DNA from: Capsulimonadaceae bacterium
Lineage (GTDB): Bacteria > Armatimonadota > Armatimonadia > Armatimonadales > Capsulimonadaceae
Assembly: GCA_031292625.1 (NCBI GenBank)
Contig: JARLGU010000053.1
Location: 124,001-188,000 of the forward strand
Reading direction: 5' to 3'
DNA length: 64,000 bases
In this document: positions 51,401 to 60,951 of the stretch, piece after piece
Position numbering within the stretch: position 1 is the first letter of the stretch
How the letters are laid out: each line of letters begins with the position of its first letter
Position numbers and translations under genes: made by a program
The notes under the pieces: generated by a model
The model's database searches: none
What the model was told of the DNA's origin: nothing
What the model saw: only the letters and a program-made list of their open reading frames with translations

Positions 51401-52382
51401 GCCCGAATCCGAAAAGGCGCCGCGAATTACGATCGGCATCATGACACATAACTATGGACGGTTCATTAAGGACGCCATTGATAGCGTGTTAAGGCAATCG
51501 GTCGCCAATTGGGAGCTTATCATTTCCGACGACGCTTCCACTGACGGCACGGCCGAGATCGTTAAGCCCTACCTTACCGATACTCGCATTCGGTATGTGA
51601 GACACGACGATAATCTCGGTCAAGCTGGGAATTGGGGATTTCTACTGTTGTCTGGCACAGCCCCGGTTGTCGCCGTGCTTCACGCCGATGACTGGTGGCA
51701 GGACAACACGGCGGAAGAGCTCCTCGCTGCATTCGACAGCGAGCCTGCCGTTGATCTGGTTTGTGGTGAATGGTGGCGATACTACGTCGCAACCGGCAAA
51801 TGCGTCGTTCCCAGCCGCAAGATCGCTCATTCGCTATCAGGCGAATTGGAATTATTGAGGCAAGCCGCTGAATTCACGTGCCTCGTATCGGCATCCGCAG
51901 TTCGAAGAACGCTCGTCGAGCGTGCCGGGCTCCCAGACAAGAGCCTCAGCCACACCGTCGACTACCACTACTTCTTGACGCTTTGCGCCCACGCAAGAAA
52001 GGTTGCTTCGATCAGCCACCCATTGACGATGTATCGGGTGCATGATAGTAGCGTTACGGCGAACGGATACAAGAGCGGCAGGTGGATCGATGAGGAGGAA
52101 GTGTTCGCCGACATTTGTGATCCTTTGTTTGCAAAAACACCCGGAACAATCAAGGGGACAGCTATCCTGCGCGCGCAAATGGCGCGCTGCGTGTTCTCTA
52201 TTGGCGTCTCCACCGGAGTCGGAGGGGATGTAGTGCTCGGACGCGCCATCATGGACCGCGCAATTCGCGTCGATCCCGGGATCAAGCGCAACCCGCGATT
52301 CGCGATTGACCGTTTACTCTGTTCAAGCGCCAGACTGCCAAATGCGCTTTTTCGCCTAATGCATCGAAAGCGCAGATCATAA
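51390..52382 (+). CDS. GT2 glycosyltransferase
   Basis: 330 residues. The core is ITIGIMTHNYGRFIKDAIDS, LIISDDASTDGTAEI, RYVRHDDNLGQAGNWGFLLL and the DxD in VLHADDWWQDNT. The C-terminal 200 residues hold TVDYHYFLTLCAHA and HPLTMYRVHDSSVTANG, typical of the family's acceptor region. It overlaps its upstream neighbour, so translation is coupled. The substrate is unknown. Confidence 0.9.
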   Translation: MSDRPESEKAPRITIGIMTHNYGRFIKDAIDSVLRQSVANWELIISDDASTDGTAEIVKPYLTDTRIRYVRHDDNLGQAGNWGFLLLSGTAPVVAVLHADDWWQDNTAEELLAAFDSEPAVDLVCGEWWRYYVATGKCVVPSRKIAHSLSGELELLRQAAEFTCLVSASAVRRTLVERAGLPDKSLSHTVDYHYFLTLCAHARKVASISHPLTMYRVHDSSVTANGYKSGRWIDEEEVFADICDPLFAKTPGTIKGTAILRAQMARCVFSIGVSTGVGGDVVLGRAIMDRAIRVDPGIKRNPRFAIDRLLCSSARLPNALFRLMHRKRRS

Positions 52383-52404
52383 CACCGGATCGAAGGTAAT
52401 CTTG

Positions 52405-53016
52405 ATGATGGTTTCACTTATCCAGCGGATCGCATCTCGCCTCCGAGGCAGCGCCTTTTTCTTCTCTTCGCTGCGCACGATCTGGTGGACGTTGCTCGGG
52501 GCGCGTATAGGATCGGGCACGATAATTCCACGATTGCAGATGACGTGGCCCCATCAGGTAAGAATCGGAGCCCACTGTATCATCGAGCCCGACATACTCT
52601 TTAAGCACGATGGCGTCTGGTGTCCGGGGAGCTCGATAATCGTTGGGGAGAGAGTATTCATCGGCCGTTCGTCAGAATTCAATATCCGTGAAGGAATTCG
52701 CATCGGCGACGACTGTCTTATCGCCTCCGGCTGTAAGTTTGTCGATCACGACCATAGCATCCAAACCGATAATGGACCGATGAACAAACTTCCCTGCCCC
52801 GGATCCCCCATCGTAATCGATGAGGACGTGTGGCTTGGCGTCAACGTAGTGGTACTTAAGGGGGTTCACATTGGCAAAGGCGCCGTCGTCGCAGCGGGCG
52901 CGGTCGTGACCAAGTCAATCCCTCCGTACGAGATATGGGCAGGGGTTCCTGCCAGGAAGAAGGGCAGCCGCTTTGATCGAAGCAAAGTACCGGTTGAGCA
53001 GCCGGATGCAACTTGA
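52405..53016 (+). CDS. left-handed beta-helix acetyltransferase (WcaF/LbH family)
   Basis: 203 residues from ATG 52405, with AAGG 8 bases upstream. Hexapeptide repeats dominate (IIVGERVFIGRSSEFNIREG, IRIGDDCLIASGC, VWLGVNVVVLKGVHIGKGAV), with the catalytic histidines probably in KFVDHDHSIQ, and the closing segment VVTKSIPPYEIWAGVPARKK. Such enzymes O-acetylate sugars of surface polysaccharides, using acetyl-CoA in the cytoplasm. Last gene of the block that begins at 46959. Confidence 0.92.
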   Translation: MMVSLIQRIASRLRGSAFFFSSLRTIWWTLLGARIGSGTIIPRLQMTWPHQVRIGAHCIIEPDILFKHDGVWCPGSSIIVGERVFIGRSSEFNIREGIRIGDDCLIASGCKFVDHDHSIQTDNGPMNKLPCPGSPIVIDEDVWLGVNVVVLKGVHIGKGAVVAAGAVVTKSIPPYEIWAGVPARKKGSRFDRSKVPVEQPDAT

Positions 53017-53148
53017 CCAAACAACCGACGATACAGGGCGTTGCAGGAACAATACTTTTACTGCAGTACTCTTACTCGTTGTCGACAGGCTAAGCACAGG
53101 GATGCACTTAACGAATTGCCTCACGCGCACAGATTCCTCGAGTACCTT

Positions 53149-54117
53149 TCAAAGCCAGGGTTCGTGCTTTAGCGCTCTCACTGCGCAGGGGCCGAGCTTT
53201 CCCATGTGCGCTAGGACATACGTGACAAAGCCGCGGCACGTCATGCAATATGCAATGCCCTTCGCAAGAGCTTCGCGAGCCCCCTTGCTTTCACCGCGAC
53301 AGAGTTGATACATGCCTTTAGAAATAAGCGCATCGGCAAGCGCCCTTCGTACCGACGTCGCCAGCACGAACATGTCTGGGTCGCCAAGAATGCTTTCATA
53401 TCGAAAGATATGACCATCCGTCATATACTCGCCTCGAATTCGGCTCATGCCGCCAGCATGCAAACGATAGTTCATTAGACGCTCTGTTTCATAGTACGCA
53501 CCAGCTCCTGTTTTGGCGCACTGATAGTAAAGCCAGTAGTCTATCGCTCCGTTAGCCCGCTCGTCGATAAACGATGGCAATACCATACTGCGCCGAAAAA
53601 TGGTTGCTCCGACCGGGAAACTTAAGTTAATGAGACAGCATTCGCGCCAATCGGGGATTGTGCCGCACGCCAACTTGTCACGCCCGAAGTGCTTACTGGC
53701 TTCTTCTGTTTGAGCAACTGATCTAACGCCGCTTGCATCCATCACCCAATGATCGCACGTACTCAGGATCAGGCTACTATCCCGTACGAGTGGAGCAAGG
53801 AGTTGCTCAACGAACGTAGGCTCAAACGTATCGTCATCATGAAGTATGCAGAAAAATTCGCCGGTCGCCATCTCGATGCCTGTTCGCCAGTTGGCGGCGA
53901 TCCCGACGTTCACCGGTCGTCTAACGTAGCGTATCCGTGGATCAATAGCAAAGGCGCCAACAGTCGCAGCTGTTTCATCTGAACTGGCATCGTCAAGAAC
54001 CAGGATTTCCAAATTGCCGTACGTCTGATTTACTGCGCTTTTCAACGATTCTAAAAGCATACCGGCGCGATTATAGGTAGGCACGAGAATAGTAACACGA
54101 GGCGTAGGCTGAGACAA
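53149..54117 (-). CDS. GT2 glycosyltransferase in opposite orientation
   Basis: 322 residues. The core is VTILVPTYNRAGMLLESLKS, EILVLDDASSDETAA, RYVRRPVNVGIAANWRTGIE and DxD in CILHDDDTFEP. The C-terminus YRLHAGGMSRIRGEYMTDGH resembles the family member at 51390. The TTG start at 54115-54117 has AAGGAG 8 bases upstream. It is the only gene of this part of the locus on the minus strand, between two plus-strand blocks, which suggests insertion or inversion. Confidence 0.9.
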   Translation of the reverse strand: MSQPTPRVTILVPTYNRAGMLLESLKSAVNQTYGNLEILVLDDASSDETAATVGAFAIDPRIRYVRRPVNVGIAANWRTGIEMATGEFFCILHDDDTFEPTFVEQLLAPLVRDSSLILSTCDHWVMDASGVRSVAQTEEASKHFGRDKLACGTIPDWRECCLINLSFPVGATIFRRSMVLPSFIDERANGAIDYWLYYQCAKTGAGAYYETERLMNYRLHAGGMSRIRGEYMTDGHIFRYESILGDPDMFVLATSVRRALADALISKGMYQLCRGESKGAREALAKGIAYCMTCRGFVTYVLAHMGKLGPCAVRALKHEPWL

Positions 54118-54620
54118 ATGACGGCTCCTTGAAGAACGCGATCTATACTAAGCGTCTCTTTACAAAATGCTCGCAAGCCAAATGTCGTGCAGCAAAAACG
54201 AACCAACTATATCCTCGGCTGTTGCACACATTACAATGATTGTGGCATCTTATGGTCAGGATCGGGCCGCTGGAATGCATCAACGGGCTCCAGAGAGACG
54301 GTCCCCCGGCAGAAGTGTATTCTCAAGCATATCGATGTGAGTACCGAGCTTAGCCCTTGCCTGTGGTTTATTGCGGACAAAGTCCCCCTCCTGCGGCGTC
54401 GACATATTGACACTTGCCGCATCGACGCAATATTTCTAACTGCAATGTCCCGTCGAGCAGGAAGTTGGTATCCGTCCGAGGCGCTACGTTGCGCTACGAG
54501 ACAAAATCGTGGAACCACGATGCGCATTCGTTAGCAGTAGGGGACACAGGCTCTTAGAATCTGGTCGTTCCGCTGAAGCGCTTTCTCAGGCGACGATGCT
54601 TTGGTATAAAGCAGGCGAAA
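54118..54620. other. 500-bp gap between divergent glycosyltransferase genes
   Basis: Frames of about 100 codons exist on both strands but show no family character. TATAAA near 54606 may be a -10 for the gene at 54621. The length is unusual within this compact locus, in keeping with a rearrangement scar. Confidence 0.45.
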
Positions 54621-55793
54621 TTGAAAATCGATCTACTCTTTCCGAGCCTCCCGCCGCAGATAGACGGAATTGGCGACTATACCGCACATATCGCGCGAGA
54701 GATGTCAAAAACGGCGGATGTTCGCGTTCTGACCGGGAACAATACCAGGTATGACGAGATCGACGGTGTCGAGATCACGCCCGCGTTTACTCTCCGTCGC
54801 AGATCGAGCATCCTCGATTGCGTCGCTCCGATATGCGCGCGAAAGCCCGACTGGTTGATCCTGCAATACAATCCGTTCTCTTACGGCAAGTGGGGCCTCA
54901 ACCCTTATGTGCCTAAGCTCGTTTCAAGAGTCAAACGCCAATCTCCCACAACACGCGTTGCGGTCATGGTTCACGAGATGTTCCTTGTCTTCGCGTTCGA
55001 ACGCTGGCAAACGACCATCATGACAACGTGGCAAAGGCTGCAGTTCTGGCAATTGGGACGCCAGGCCGATATCATGTTTTTCTCGTCGATGAGCTATATC
55101 GACCTGGTAAGCAGTTGGTTCCCGAGTACGCCGCTAAGGCATTTACCGGTCGGCTGCAATATCGACGCGGTGGATCTTACGGCCGCAGAAGCACGCCGCC
55201 AGTTAGGAATCGCGGATGATGAGTTCGTGCTCGGCTTCTTCGGAGGAACCCGCATATTTCGTAACGTTGAACAGGTCATTGCGGCGGCCACGGCCCTAGC
55301 CGCAACAGGCGTCAAAACCGTCCTTCTTATGATTGGCGATGGAAGCGCCGAGCCGGTCAAGCCGGTTCCGGGCTTGAGGGTCGTTGCTGCGGCAAAATTG
55401 CCAGCCAGCGAGGTCTCGTTGCGGTTTCGCGCAATGCACGTCTACCTTGCGCCATACGCGGACGGAGCGTCGACGCGAAGGGGAACGTTCGTGGCCGGCC
55501 TCGCACACGGCTTGCCAATCGTGTCGACCATTGGAACCAATTCGGACAAGCTCATTAGCGATCAAAACGGAAGGTCCTGCTTATTGGTCGACGCGACCGA
55601 CGCCGTAGCATTCACAAACGCTGTCCTTCGGTTAGCAGCGCAACCGGACCAGCGCGCACAGTTGGCCAAATCGTGCGAATCATTCTTTTCAAACCAATTT
55701 ACGTGGCAAAAGATATGCGATGCAATGTTCGAGGCTCTGAAATCGGTCAGCGGACATCCGACAAGCGCCCAACGAACGCGCACATCGGTGTAA
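54621..55793 (+). CDS. GT4 glycosyltransferase
   Basis: 390 residues, GT-B fold. The N-terminal domain starts LLFPSLPPQIDGIGDYTAHI with the glycine-rich loop, and contains WLILQYNPFSYGKWGLNPYV. The C-terminal donor domain begins VLGFFGGTRIFRNVEQVIAA with the phosphate-binding FFGG-type loop, then LLMIGDG, and a motif AYADGASTRRGTFVAGLAHG, in which the usual E-x7-E is replaced. VSTIGTNSDKLI follows. TTG 54621 has AGG 6 bases upstream. It starts the second plus-strand block. Confidence 0.88.
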   Translation: MKIDLLFPSLPPQIDGIGDYTAHIAREMSKTADVRVLTGNNTRYDEIDGVEITPAFTLRRRSSILDCVAPICARKPDWLILQYNPFSYGKWGLNPYVPKLVSRVKRQSPTTRVAVMVHEMFLVFAFERWQTTIMTTWQRLQFWQLGRQADIMFFSSMSYIDLVSSWFPSTPLRHLPVGCNIDAVDLTAAEARRQLGIADDEFVLGFFGGTRIFRNVEQVIAAATALAATGVKTVLLMIGDGSAEPVKPVPGLRVVAAAKLPASEVSLRFRAMHVYLAPYADGASTRRGTFVAGLAHGLPIVSTIGTNSDKLISDQNGRSCLLVDATDAVAFTNAVLRLAAQPDQRAQLAKSCESFFSNQFTWQKICDAMFEALKSVSGHPTSAQRTRTSV

Positions 55794-55843
55794 TAGCTGT
55801 GTTGCGGCCATTTGCGTAAGGCGAGTTGGGCAATAGGAACTAA

Positions 55844-57310
55844 GTGAACGAAATGAAAGATGTAACATCCGGGGCAGTCGTAGATGCGTCGTCCGTCCTG
55901 TCGGCGATCGTGGCTCCGATTGCAGTATTGCTGATCGGAATAGGAGTGCTGTTTTATGGCATTTACAAGCCTGACGGCGCCTATGAACTGCTCATCTTTA
56001 TCGTTCAAGTCCTCCCTGCCTTTATTCTGGCCGGATCAAAATCGAAAAGGCTACTGCCGTATATTCTCACGATATGGGCCGTGGCGCCTGAGATTCGACG
56101 CGTTTACGACTGGTCGGTAGGTACATACCATCCCGTTACGATCTTGAGCCTAGCGCCGCTAGCTTGCACGGCGGCTCTCATTTATCCAGTCGTCGCCTCG
56201 CCAGGACTGAGCAACAAGATCAAACGCCCCATGACAATGGTATACGCCGCGCTGGCCTATGGCCTCATAATGGGTCTGTTCACTCACGGAGCGGCAGCGC
56301 TTTACGATGCAATAAACTACGGGATTCCTCCTCTCGTGGCTCTCTTCTTAATGCTTAAGGCTACAACGCCTGAAGAAACCGATCGGACAATCCGAACGTT
56401 TGGGCTGATTGCTTGCGGAGTCTCTGCATACGCCTGGATACAGTACATTACGTGTCCGGCGTGGGATGCTTTCTGGCTGGTGAACGTTGGGCGCGAAGCC
56501 GGATCAATGGGCAAGCCTCTACCGCTTGAGCTTCGACCATGGTCGACGCTCAATTCGCCAGGACCCTGCGCCGCATTCTTAAGTGCAGCACTCCTTCCCA
56601 TGATCGTCAACCGAAAATGGAGAGGCCTCACGAGCTGGGCTGGAGTCATGTTGATTTCGACCGCGTTGCTGATTACGGGAGTTCGATCGTCGTGGTTGAC
56701 GCTCGTTGCAATGCTCGTCGTTTATATTGGTCTTTCAAATACAAAGAGCAGAGTTTGGAGTGCCATCGGTGTGGCCGTCACGTTAGGCCTTCTCGTACTC
56801 GTTCTTCCATATATACCGGGGCATACATCAGTAGCGAACCGCATTGGAACGTTCAGCAACATCTCGCAGGACGGTTCTTATCAAGCGCGCGCTGGCCTCA
56901 TTTCGTCCGCATCATGGCATATTTTCGATAAGCCGGCAGGTGCGGGAATGGGCGCGGGTTCTCGGGCAGGGGAGCTTTCCGAAGGTGGCGATGACCTTGC
57001 AGGGATCAGCGATAATGGCTATCTCGTTTTGGTTATCGTCTTTGGAATTCCAGGCGCCGCACTTGTACTTTACGGTCTGTTCGGCATTCTACAAGGGGCG
57101 TGGCGCACTCAACTTTGGCTCAGGGACAAGTACAGCGCACTCTGCCTTGCAGGAATTGGCGGCTTGTTAGTCGACCTAAGCTCTGGCAATCAATTATTGG
57201 GAGTCGTAGCTACGACATTCTGGCTATTGATAGGTGTTGGTTATGTGGGCAAAAGCAGTGCAATGACGCAGATATCCGCCACTGAAAATACGGACAATTC
57301 AAATTCATGA
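55844..57310 (+). CDS. O-antigen polymerase/ligase-like membrane protein (Wzy/WaaL superfamily)
   Basis: 488 residues with about 12 membrane helices. The largest periplasmic loop falls late in the protein and contains WSTLNSPGPCAAFLSAALLP, TGVRSSWLTLVAMLVVYIGL and HIFDKPAGAGMGAGSRAGEL; the R-x-x-W(L/A) segment and the GxGxG loop are characteristic of Wzy_C/WaaL proteins. It polymerises or ligates undecaprenyl-linked units. GTG 55844 has AGGA 5 bases upstream. Its stop overlaps the next start (ATGA). Confidence 0.88.
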   Translation: MNEMKDVTSGAVVDASSVLSAIVAPIAVLLIGIGVLFYGIYKPDGAYELLIFIVQVLPAFILAGSKSKRLLPYILTIWAVAPEIRRVYDWSVGTYHPVTILSLAPLACTAALIYPVVASPGLSNKIKRPMTMVYAALAYGLIMGLFTHGAAALYDAINYGIPPLVALFLMLKATTPEETDRTIRTFGLIACGVSAYAWIQYITCPAWDAFWLVNVGREAGSMGKPLPLELRPWSTLNSPGPCAAFLSAALLPMIVNRKWRGLTSWAGVMLISTALLITGVRSSWLTLVAMLVVYIGLSNTKSRVWSAIGVAVTLGLLVLVLPYIPGHTSVANRIGTFSNISQDGSYQARAGLISSASWHIFDKPAGAGMGAGSRAGELSEGGDDLAGISDNGYLVLVIVFGIPGAALVLYGLFGILQGAWRTQLWLRDKYSALCLAGIGGLLVDLSSGNQLLGVVATTFWLLIGVGYVGKSSAMTQISATENTDNSNS

Positions 57311-58104
57311 ATACACCACCCGCGGTATCCGCACTTATCCTTGCGAAGAACGAAGCCGAGTTTATCGAGCGGTGCATCCGAAGCGTCCAGTGGGCCGGCG
57401 AGGTCGTGGTGTTGGATTCTGGCAGTACCGACGGCACCCAAGAGATTGCCAGGTCTCTCGGCGCTACGATCTACGAGCAGGAGTGGCTTGGCTGGTCTGC
57501 GCAGCACGATCGTGCAATGCAACTCGCGCAGAATGATTGGGTATTCGTTATTGACTGCGACGAGATCGTAACCCCCGAGTTAAGAAATTCCATCGAGCAG
57601 ACGATGGAAGGCCAACCCGATCCCAAGGACGGATTCGCCGTAGTGCGACAAGGTGATTTCCTTGGCGTCCTCTTGCCTAGCAAGTCACGCCCAGCAAAGA
57701 TCATGAAGATGGTGCGCCTCTTCAATCGGCAATACGGCAAGTGGGATGCCAAGCAGCTTGTTCATGAGGAAGTCATCGTAGCCGGCAGAACTCATCTGTT
57801 AGAGGGAAAGCTTATCCATTGGCGGGGATACATGATGGACGAGTACGTTAGCGCTTTCAACCGTTACGCGACGATTGAAGCCAAGGTTCTTGACGACCAG
57901 CACGTCCACGCGAACGGGGCATTGATCGTAACGCGCACACTCCTACGCTTCTTCTGGCAATACATTTGGCAACAAGAATGGAAGCTCGGCGTCCGCGGAC
58001 TTATCCACTCCTTAATGAAGGCGTACGCCGAATTTGTCCGATATGCCAAGCTCTGGGAGATGCAAAACGCCCCAAGATGTATTCATCCGCCAAGCGACAT
58101 CTAG
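57307..58104 (+). CDS. GT2 glycosyltransferase (WaaE/KdtX-like)
   Basis: 265 residues. The core segments are VSALILAKNEAEFIERCIRS, GEVVVLDSGSTDGTQEIARS, WSAQHDRAMQLAQNDWVFVI and the acidic DCDEIVTPEL, then QLVHEEVIVAG and LIHWRGYMMDEYVSAFNRYA. The length equals that of WaaE. It is a paralogue of the protein at 50465. Translationally coupled to the polymerase by ATGA. Confidence 0.92.
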   Translation: MNTPPAVSALILAKNEAEFIERCIRSVQWAGEVVVLDSGSTDGTQEIARSLGATIYEQEWLGWSAQHDRAMQLAQNDWVFVIDCDEIVTPELRNSIEQTMEGQPDPKDGFAVVRQGDFLGVLLPSKSRPAKIMKMVRLFNRQYGKWDAKQLVHEEVIVAGRTHLLEGKLIHWRGYMMDEYVSAFNRYATIEAKVLDDQHVHANGALIVTRTLLRFFWQYIWQQEWKLGVRGLIHSLMKAYAEFVRYAKLWEMQNAPRCIHPPSDI

Positions 58105-58370
58105 TGTGCGTCTCGTTCCGTGTCTCGATAGCGAGATGAGCAGCCGCGGCAGTGCGAAAGAACGCACGAGTGGCAGCCAAGCGGCCGTGGATGAAGAGCA
58201 CATCTAGGATCTTGGACGGATCGACAACGCTCTGCCATAATTGTCTTGCGCTCTACAAAACAACCACCAAGAGCCGGCATCCAGACTGCCCCGCGGTCAA
58301 TACCGACAATGTAATTTAGCGCTCGTAAACTTGGTCGATCACAATCACAACGTCAGCCGGAAACCATCAA

Positions 58371-59546
58371 ATGCGCGTTTTAGCAATTAGCCATTCTTGT
58401 GTTACAGCCGTCAATCAACAACAGTTTGTCGAACTGAACAATTTGGCGGATACCGAAGTTGAGCTTCTGATTCCATCAAACTGGAAAAACGACTATTCGC
58501 CCGCGCCAATCGCACCGACGCTTTTGCCCACCGTCGAATTTCCCGTTCACCGATCAAAGGTGGCAATCGCCGGAAACGTCTCTCTGCATTTCTACCCACT
58601 GTTGCCTGTTCAGCACCTGTCAAATAGAAAATTCGACATTATCCTTTCAACACAAGAACCTTGGAGTTTGAGTGGACTTCAGGCCATCGTTTTATCCCGG
58701 CTGATGAGGGCGCCCCTCGTATTTCAGACCAATCAGAACATCTACAAACAATACCCGCCGCCATTTTGCTGGATTGAGCAGCTTAGCTACAGAGTCGCCG
58801 CCATCGGTCTCGCATATTCAGAAGAGGCACGCCAGGTCATGATTCGCAAAGGGTTTTCATCGCCCTCGCGAGTCGTTCCATATGGCACGGATCTCGCGCT
58901 ATTCCGCAAGCAAGCATCCAGTGAACTTCGCGAGCAGCTCGGTGTCCAGCAAAGCATCGTTATCGGCTATATGGGAAGACTTGTGCCGGAAAAGGGCCTT
59001 GTCGATCTAGTTAATGCGGTCAGCATATTAATCGCCCGTTTGCCGATGAGTAACGTTAAGCTGCTGTTTGTGGGTTCAGGAGTTCAAGAGCGTGAGTTAC
59101 GAGAGCTTTCGCAAGCCGTCGGCATCGCCGATAGTGTCGTATTTGCCGGCGCCGTTCCGCATGATCAGGCAGGCAAATATATGAATTGCATCGATATTTT
59201 TGCGCTGCCATCGCGCACACGCTCCAACTGGAAAGAGCAATTTGGCCGCGTGATTATCGAATCAATGGCTTGTGGAATTCCAGTCGTTGGCTCGGACAGC
59301 GGCCAAATTCCGCACCTAATTCACGACACAGGGGGCGGAATAGTCTTCAAAGAAGGCGTCTCAGAGGATTTGGCGACCAGCCTAGAGAGTCTCGTGGTAG
59401 ATGCGGCGCTCCGAGACAAGCTGGGGAGGATCGGCATGAACGCGGTAACGGAACGCTACACGTACGCGGCCGTCGCGCATGCGCTTCGCGACGCGCTTGG
59501 GAGCGCTCTCGAGCTAGCAGGAAGCAGCGCAGCCCCTGCCCCGTGA
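58371..59546 (+). CDS. GT4 glycosyltransferase
   Basis: 391 residues, GT-B. N-terminal RVLAISHSCVTAVNQQQFVE, linking to a UDP- or GDP-sugar domain starting VIGYMGRLVPEKGLVDLVNA, LLFVGSGVQERELREL, VVFAGAVPHDQAGKYMNCID, and the E-x7-E motif of retaining enzymes in EQFGRVIIESMACGIPVVGS. The interval to the previous gene (265 bp) shows no gene and no clear promoter. Confidence 0.92.
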   Translation: MRVLAISHSCVTAVNQQQFVELNNLADTEVELLIPSNWKNDYSPAPIAPTLLPTVEFPVHRSKVAIAGNVSLHFYPLLPVQHLSNRKFDIILSTQEPWSLSGLQAIVLSRLMRAPLVFQTNQNIYKQYPPPFCWIEQLSYRVAAIGLAYSEEARQVMIRKGFSSPSRVVPYGTDLALFRKQASSELREQLGVQQSIVIGYMGRLVPEKGLVDLVNAVSILIARLPMSNVKLLFVGSGVQERELRELSQAVGIADSVVFAGAVPHDQAGKYMNCIDIFALPSRTRSNWKEQFGRVIIESMACGIPVVGSDSGQIPHLIHDTGGGIVFKEGVSEDLATSLESLVVDAALRDKLGRIGMNAVTERYTYAAVAHALRDALGSALELAGSSAAPAP

Positions 59547-59765
59547 CGCATAAGGCTCTCTCATCCTCCGACTACTGTCCGGTTGGAACACGGTAGCCTG
59601 CTTGCACATTGACTCGTTCGGCAAACGAGATGGCGGTCAAGAAACACACTTTCCATCTAACGGGTGAGCCAGATCAACAAAATCTCGCAGGGCGCTATTA
59701 AGAATAAGCGGGGATCGCTCATGAGGAGCTCTCCTAAGCAGCCGACCGAGTGAAGGAACCAATGA

Positions 59766-60764
59766 ATGTTCAGGGTATGGTTTAGTACGACAGGAAGTCT
59801 CAAGGACCGGGAAAATCCTCGAACCATAAATGAGTTGATGCAGCAATTCGATCAACTTTCGTACGATCGGTATAAGCTCGCGCCAAGTCCTGAGGCCGCC
59901 GACGCCATCATATTTTTTGAACCAAATAATCGACAAGTGCACGAATATCCAAATGACCTGCTAAGCAATGAGCTTATACGTCGATACCCCGAAAAGTGCT
60001 TTGCTCACGACTATTCGGATCTTGGCATCGTTTTTCTACCTGGCGCGTACGTTTGCACGCCACGGAGAGATTTTGACAGCAATCGAACGCGAGCGGGCGG
60101 TTACTATAATCGGATCGAAGTCTATAACTCCGTCGTCGAACAAGCCAGCCACAACTATAGAAACAGAGACAACATTCGTTACCTATTTTCTTTTCGTGGG
60201 GCGCTGTCGCATCCGGTACGCGCCGCGCTGCTTAAGCAAGACTACTCTTCAGTCAAGGCATCGGTTCGACGAATTGATCGATGGTTTAATCATTCTGACA
60301 AGGAGAAGAGTGATTATGTCCAGGAGATACTCGAAAGCAAATTCGTACTTGCCCCACGGGGGATTGGCACGGCATCAATCCGGCTGTTTGAAATAATGCA
60401 GTTCGGCCGCGTTCCAGTCATAATATCCGACGAATGGGTTCCGCCGTCTGGGCCGCCCTGGGAAGAGTTCTCGATTCGAGTAGCGCAGAGCGAAGTGAGT
60501 GACTTGCCCCGGATTGTGTCACAACGTGAGGACGAGTGGAAAGAGATGGGTGACCGGGCGCGCGAAGCGTGGGAACAATATTACTCGCCCAATATGGCGC
60601 CCTTTCGGCTGATCGAAGACATTGAGAATCTTATGTGTACCCGCCCCGCAAACCACGATGAGCGAAAGTACCAAAAGGAATGGTTAACTGCTCGGTTTCT
60701 GCTGCGTCAACATTGGTTTGACCGTGTCTATAGCAAAGTTTGGCGCAAGCTACATACGGCATGA
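59766..60764 (+). CDS. exostosin-like glycosyltransferase (GT47-type)
   Basis: 332 residues. Segments diagnostic of exostosin domains are YLFSFRGALSHPVRAALLKQ, then SKFVLAPRGIGTASIRLFEI followed by MQFGRVPVIISDEWVPPSGP and PWEEFSIRVAQSEVSDLPRI. GT47 enzymes in animals and plants make heparan and xyloglucan; bacterial members act in capsule and O-unit synthesis. The start at ATG 59766 has AAGGA 9 bases upstream. The gaps on either side (about 220 and 190 bp) hold no gene. Confidence 0.88.
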   Translation: MFRVWFSTTGSLKDRENPRTINELMQQFDQLSYDRYKLAPSPEAADAIIFFEPNNRQVHEYPNDLLSNELIRRYPEKCFAHDYSDLGIVFLPGAYVCTPRRDFDSNRTRAGGYYNRIEVYNSVVEQASHNYRNRDNIRYLFSFRGALSHPVRAALLKQDYSSVKASVRRIDRWFNHSDKEKSDYVQEILESKFVLAPRGIGTASIRLFEIMQFGRVPVIISDEWVPPSGPPWEEFSIRVAQSEVSDLPRIVSQREDEWKEMGDRAREAWEQYYSPNMAPFRLIEDIENLMCTRPANHDERKYQKEWLTARFLLRQHWFDRVYSKVWRKLHTA

Positions 60765-60951
60765 CTTGCAGGGATTCCATTAAACTACAATCAACGTCTT
60801 CCGCTATTATGTGCGTGCTGTGCCGGCAACAATCGATCATATTGCCCACGCTGTCGTTAGCGTCCGTGGCGCAGCCAATCGAACAGAGATGATCCGCTGG
60901 TTCGACGGACAGGAACACGACCCAATAATGCCCACGCCGCCTCGCACCGGC

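Noticed and set aside
54187-54534. 115-codon open frame between two glycosyltransferase genes
   Set aside because: No ribosome site, no family motifs, composition unlike the neighbours; overlapping frame on the other strand is equally long.
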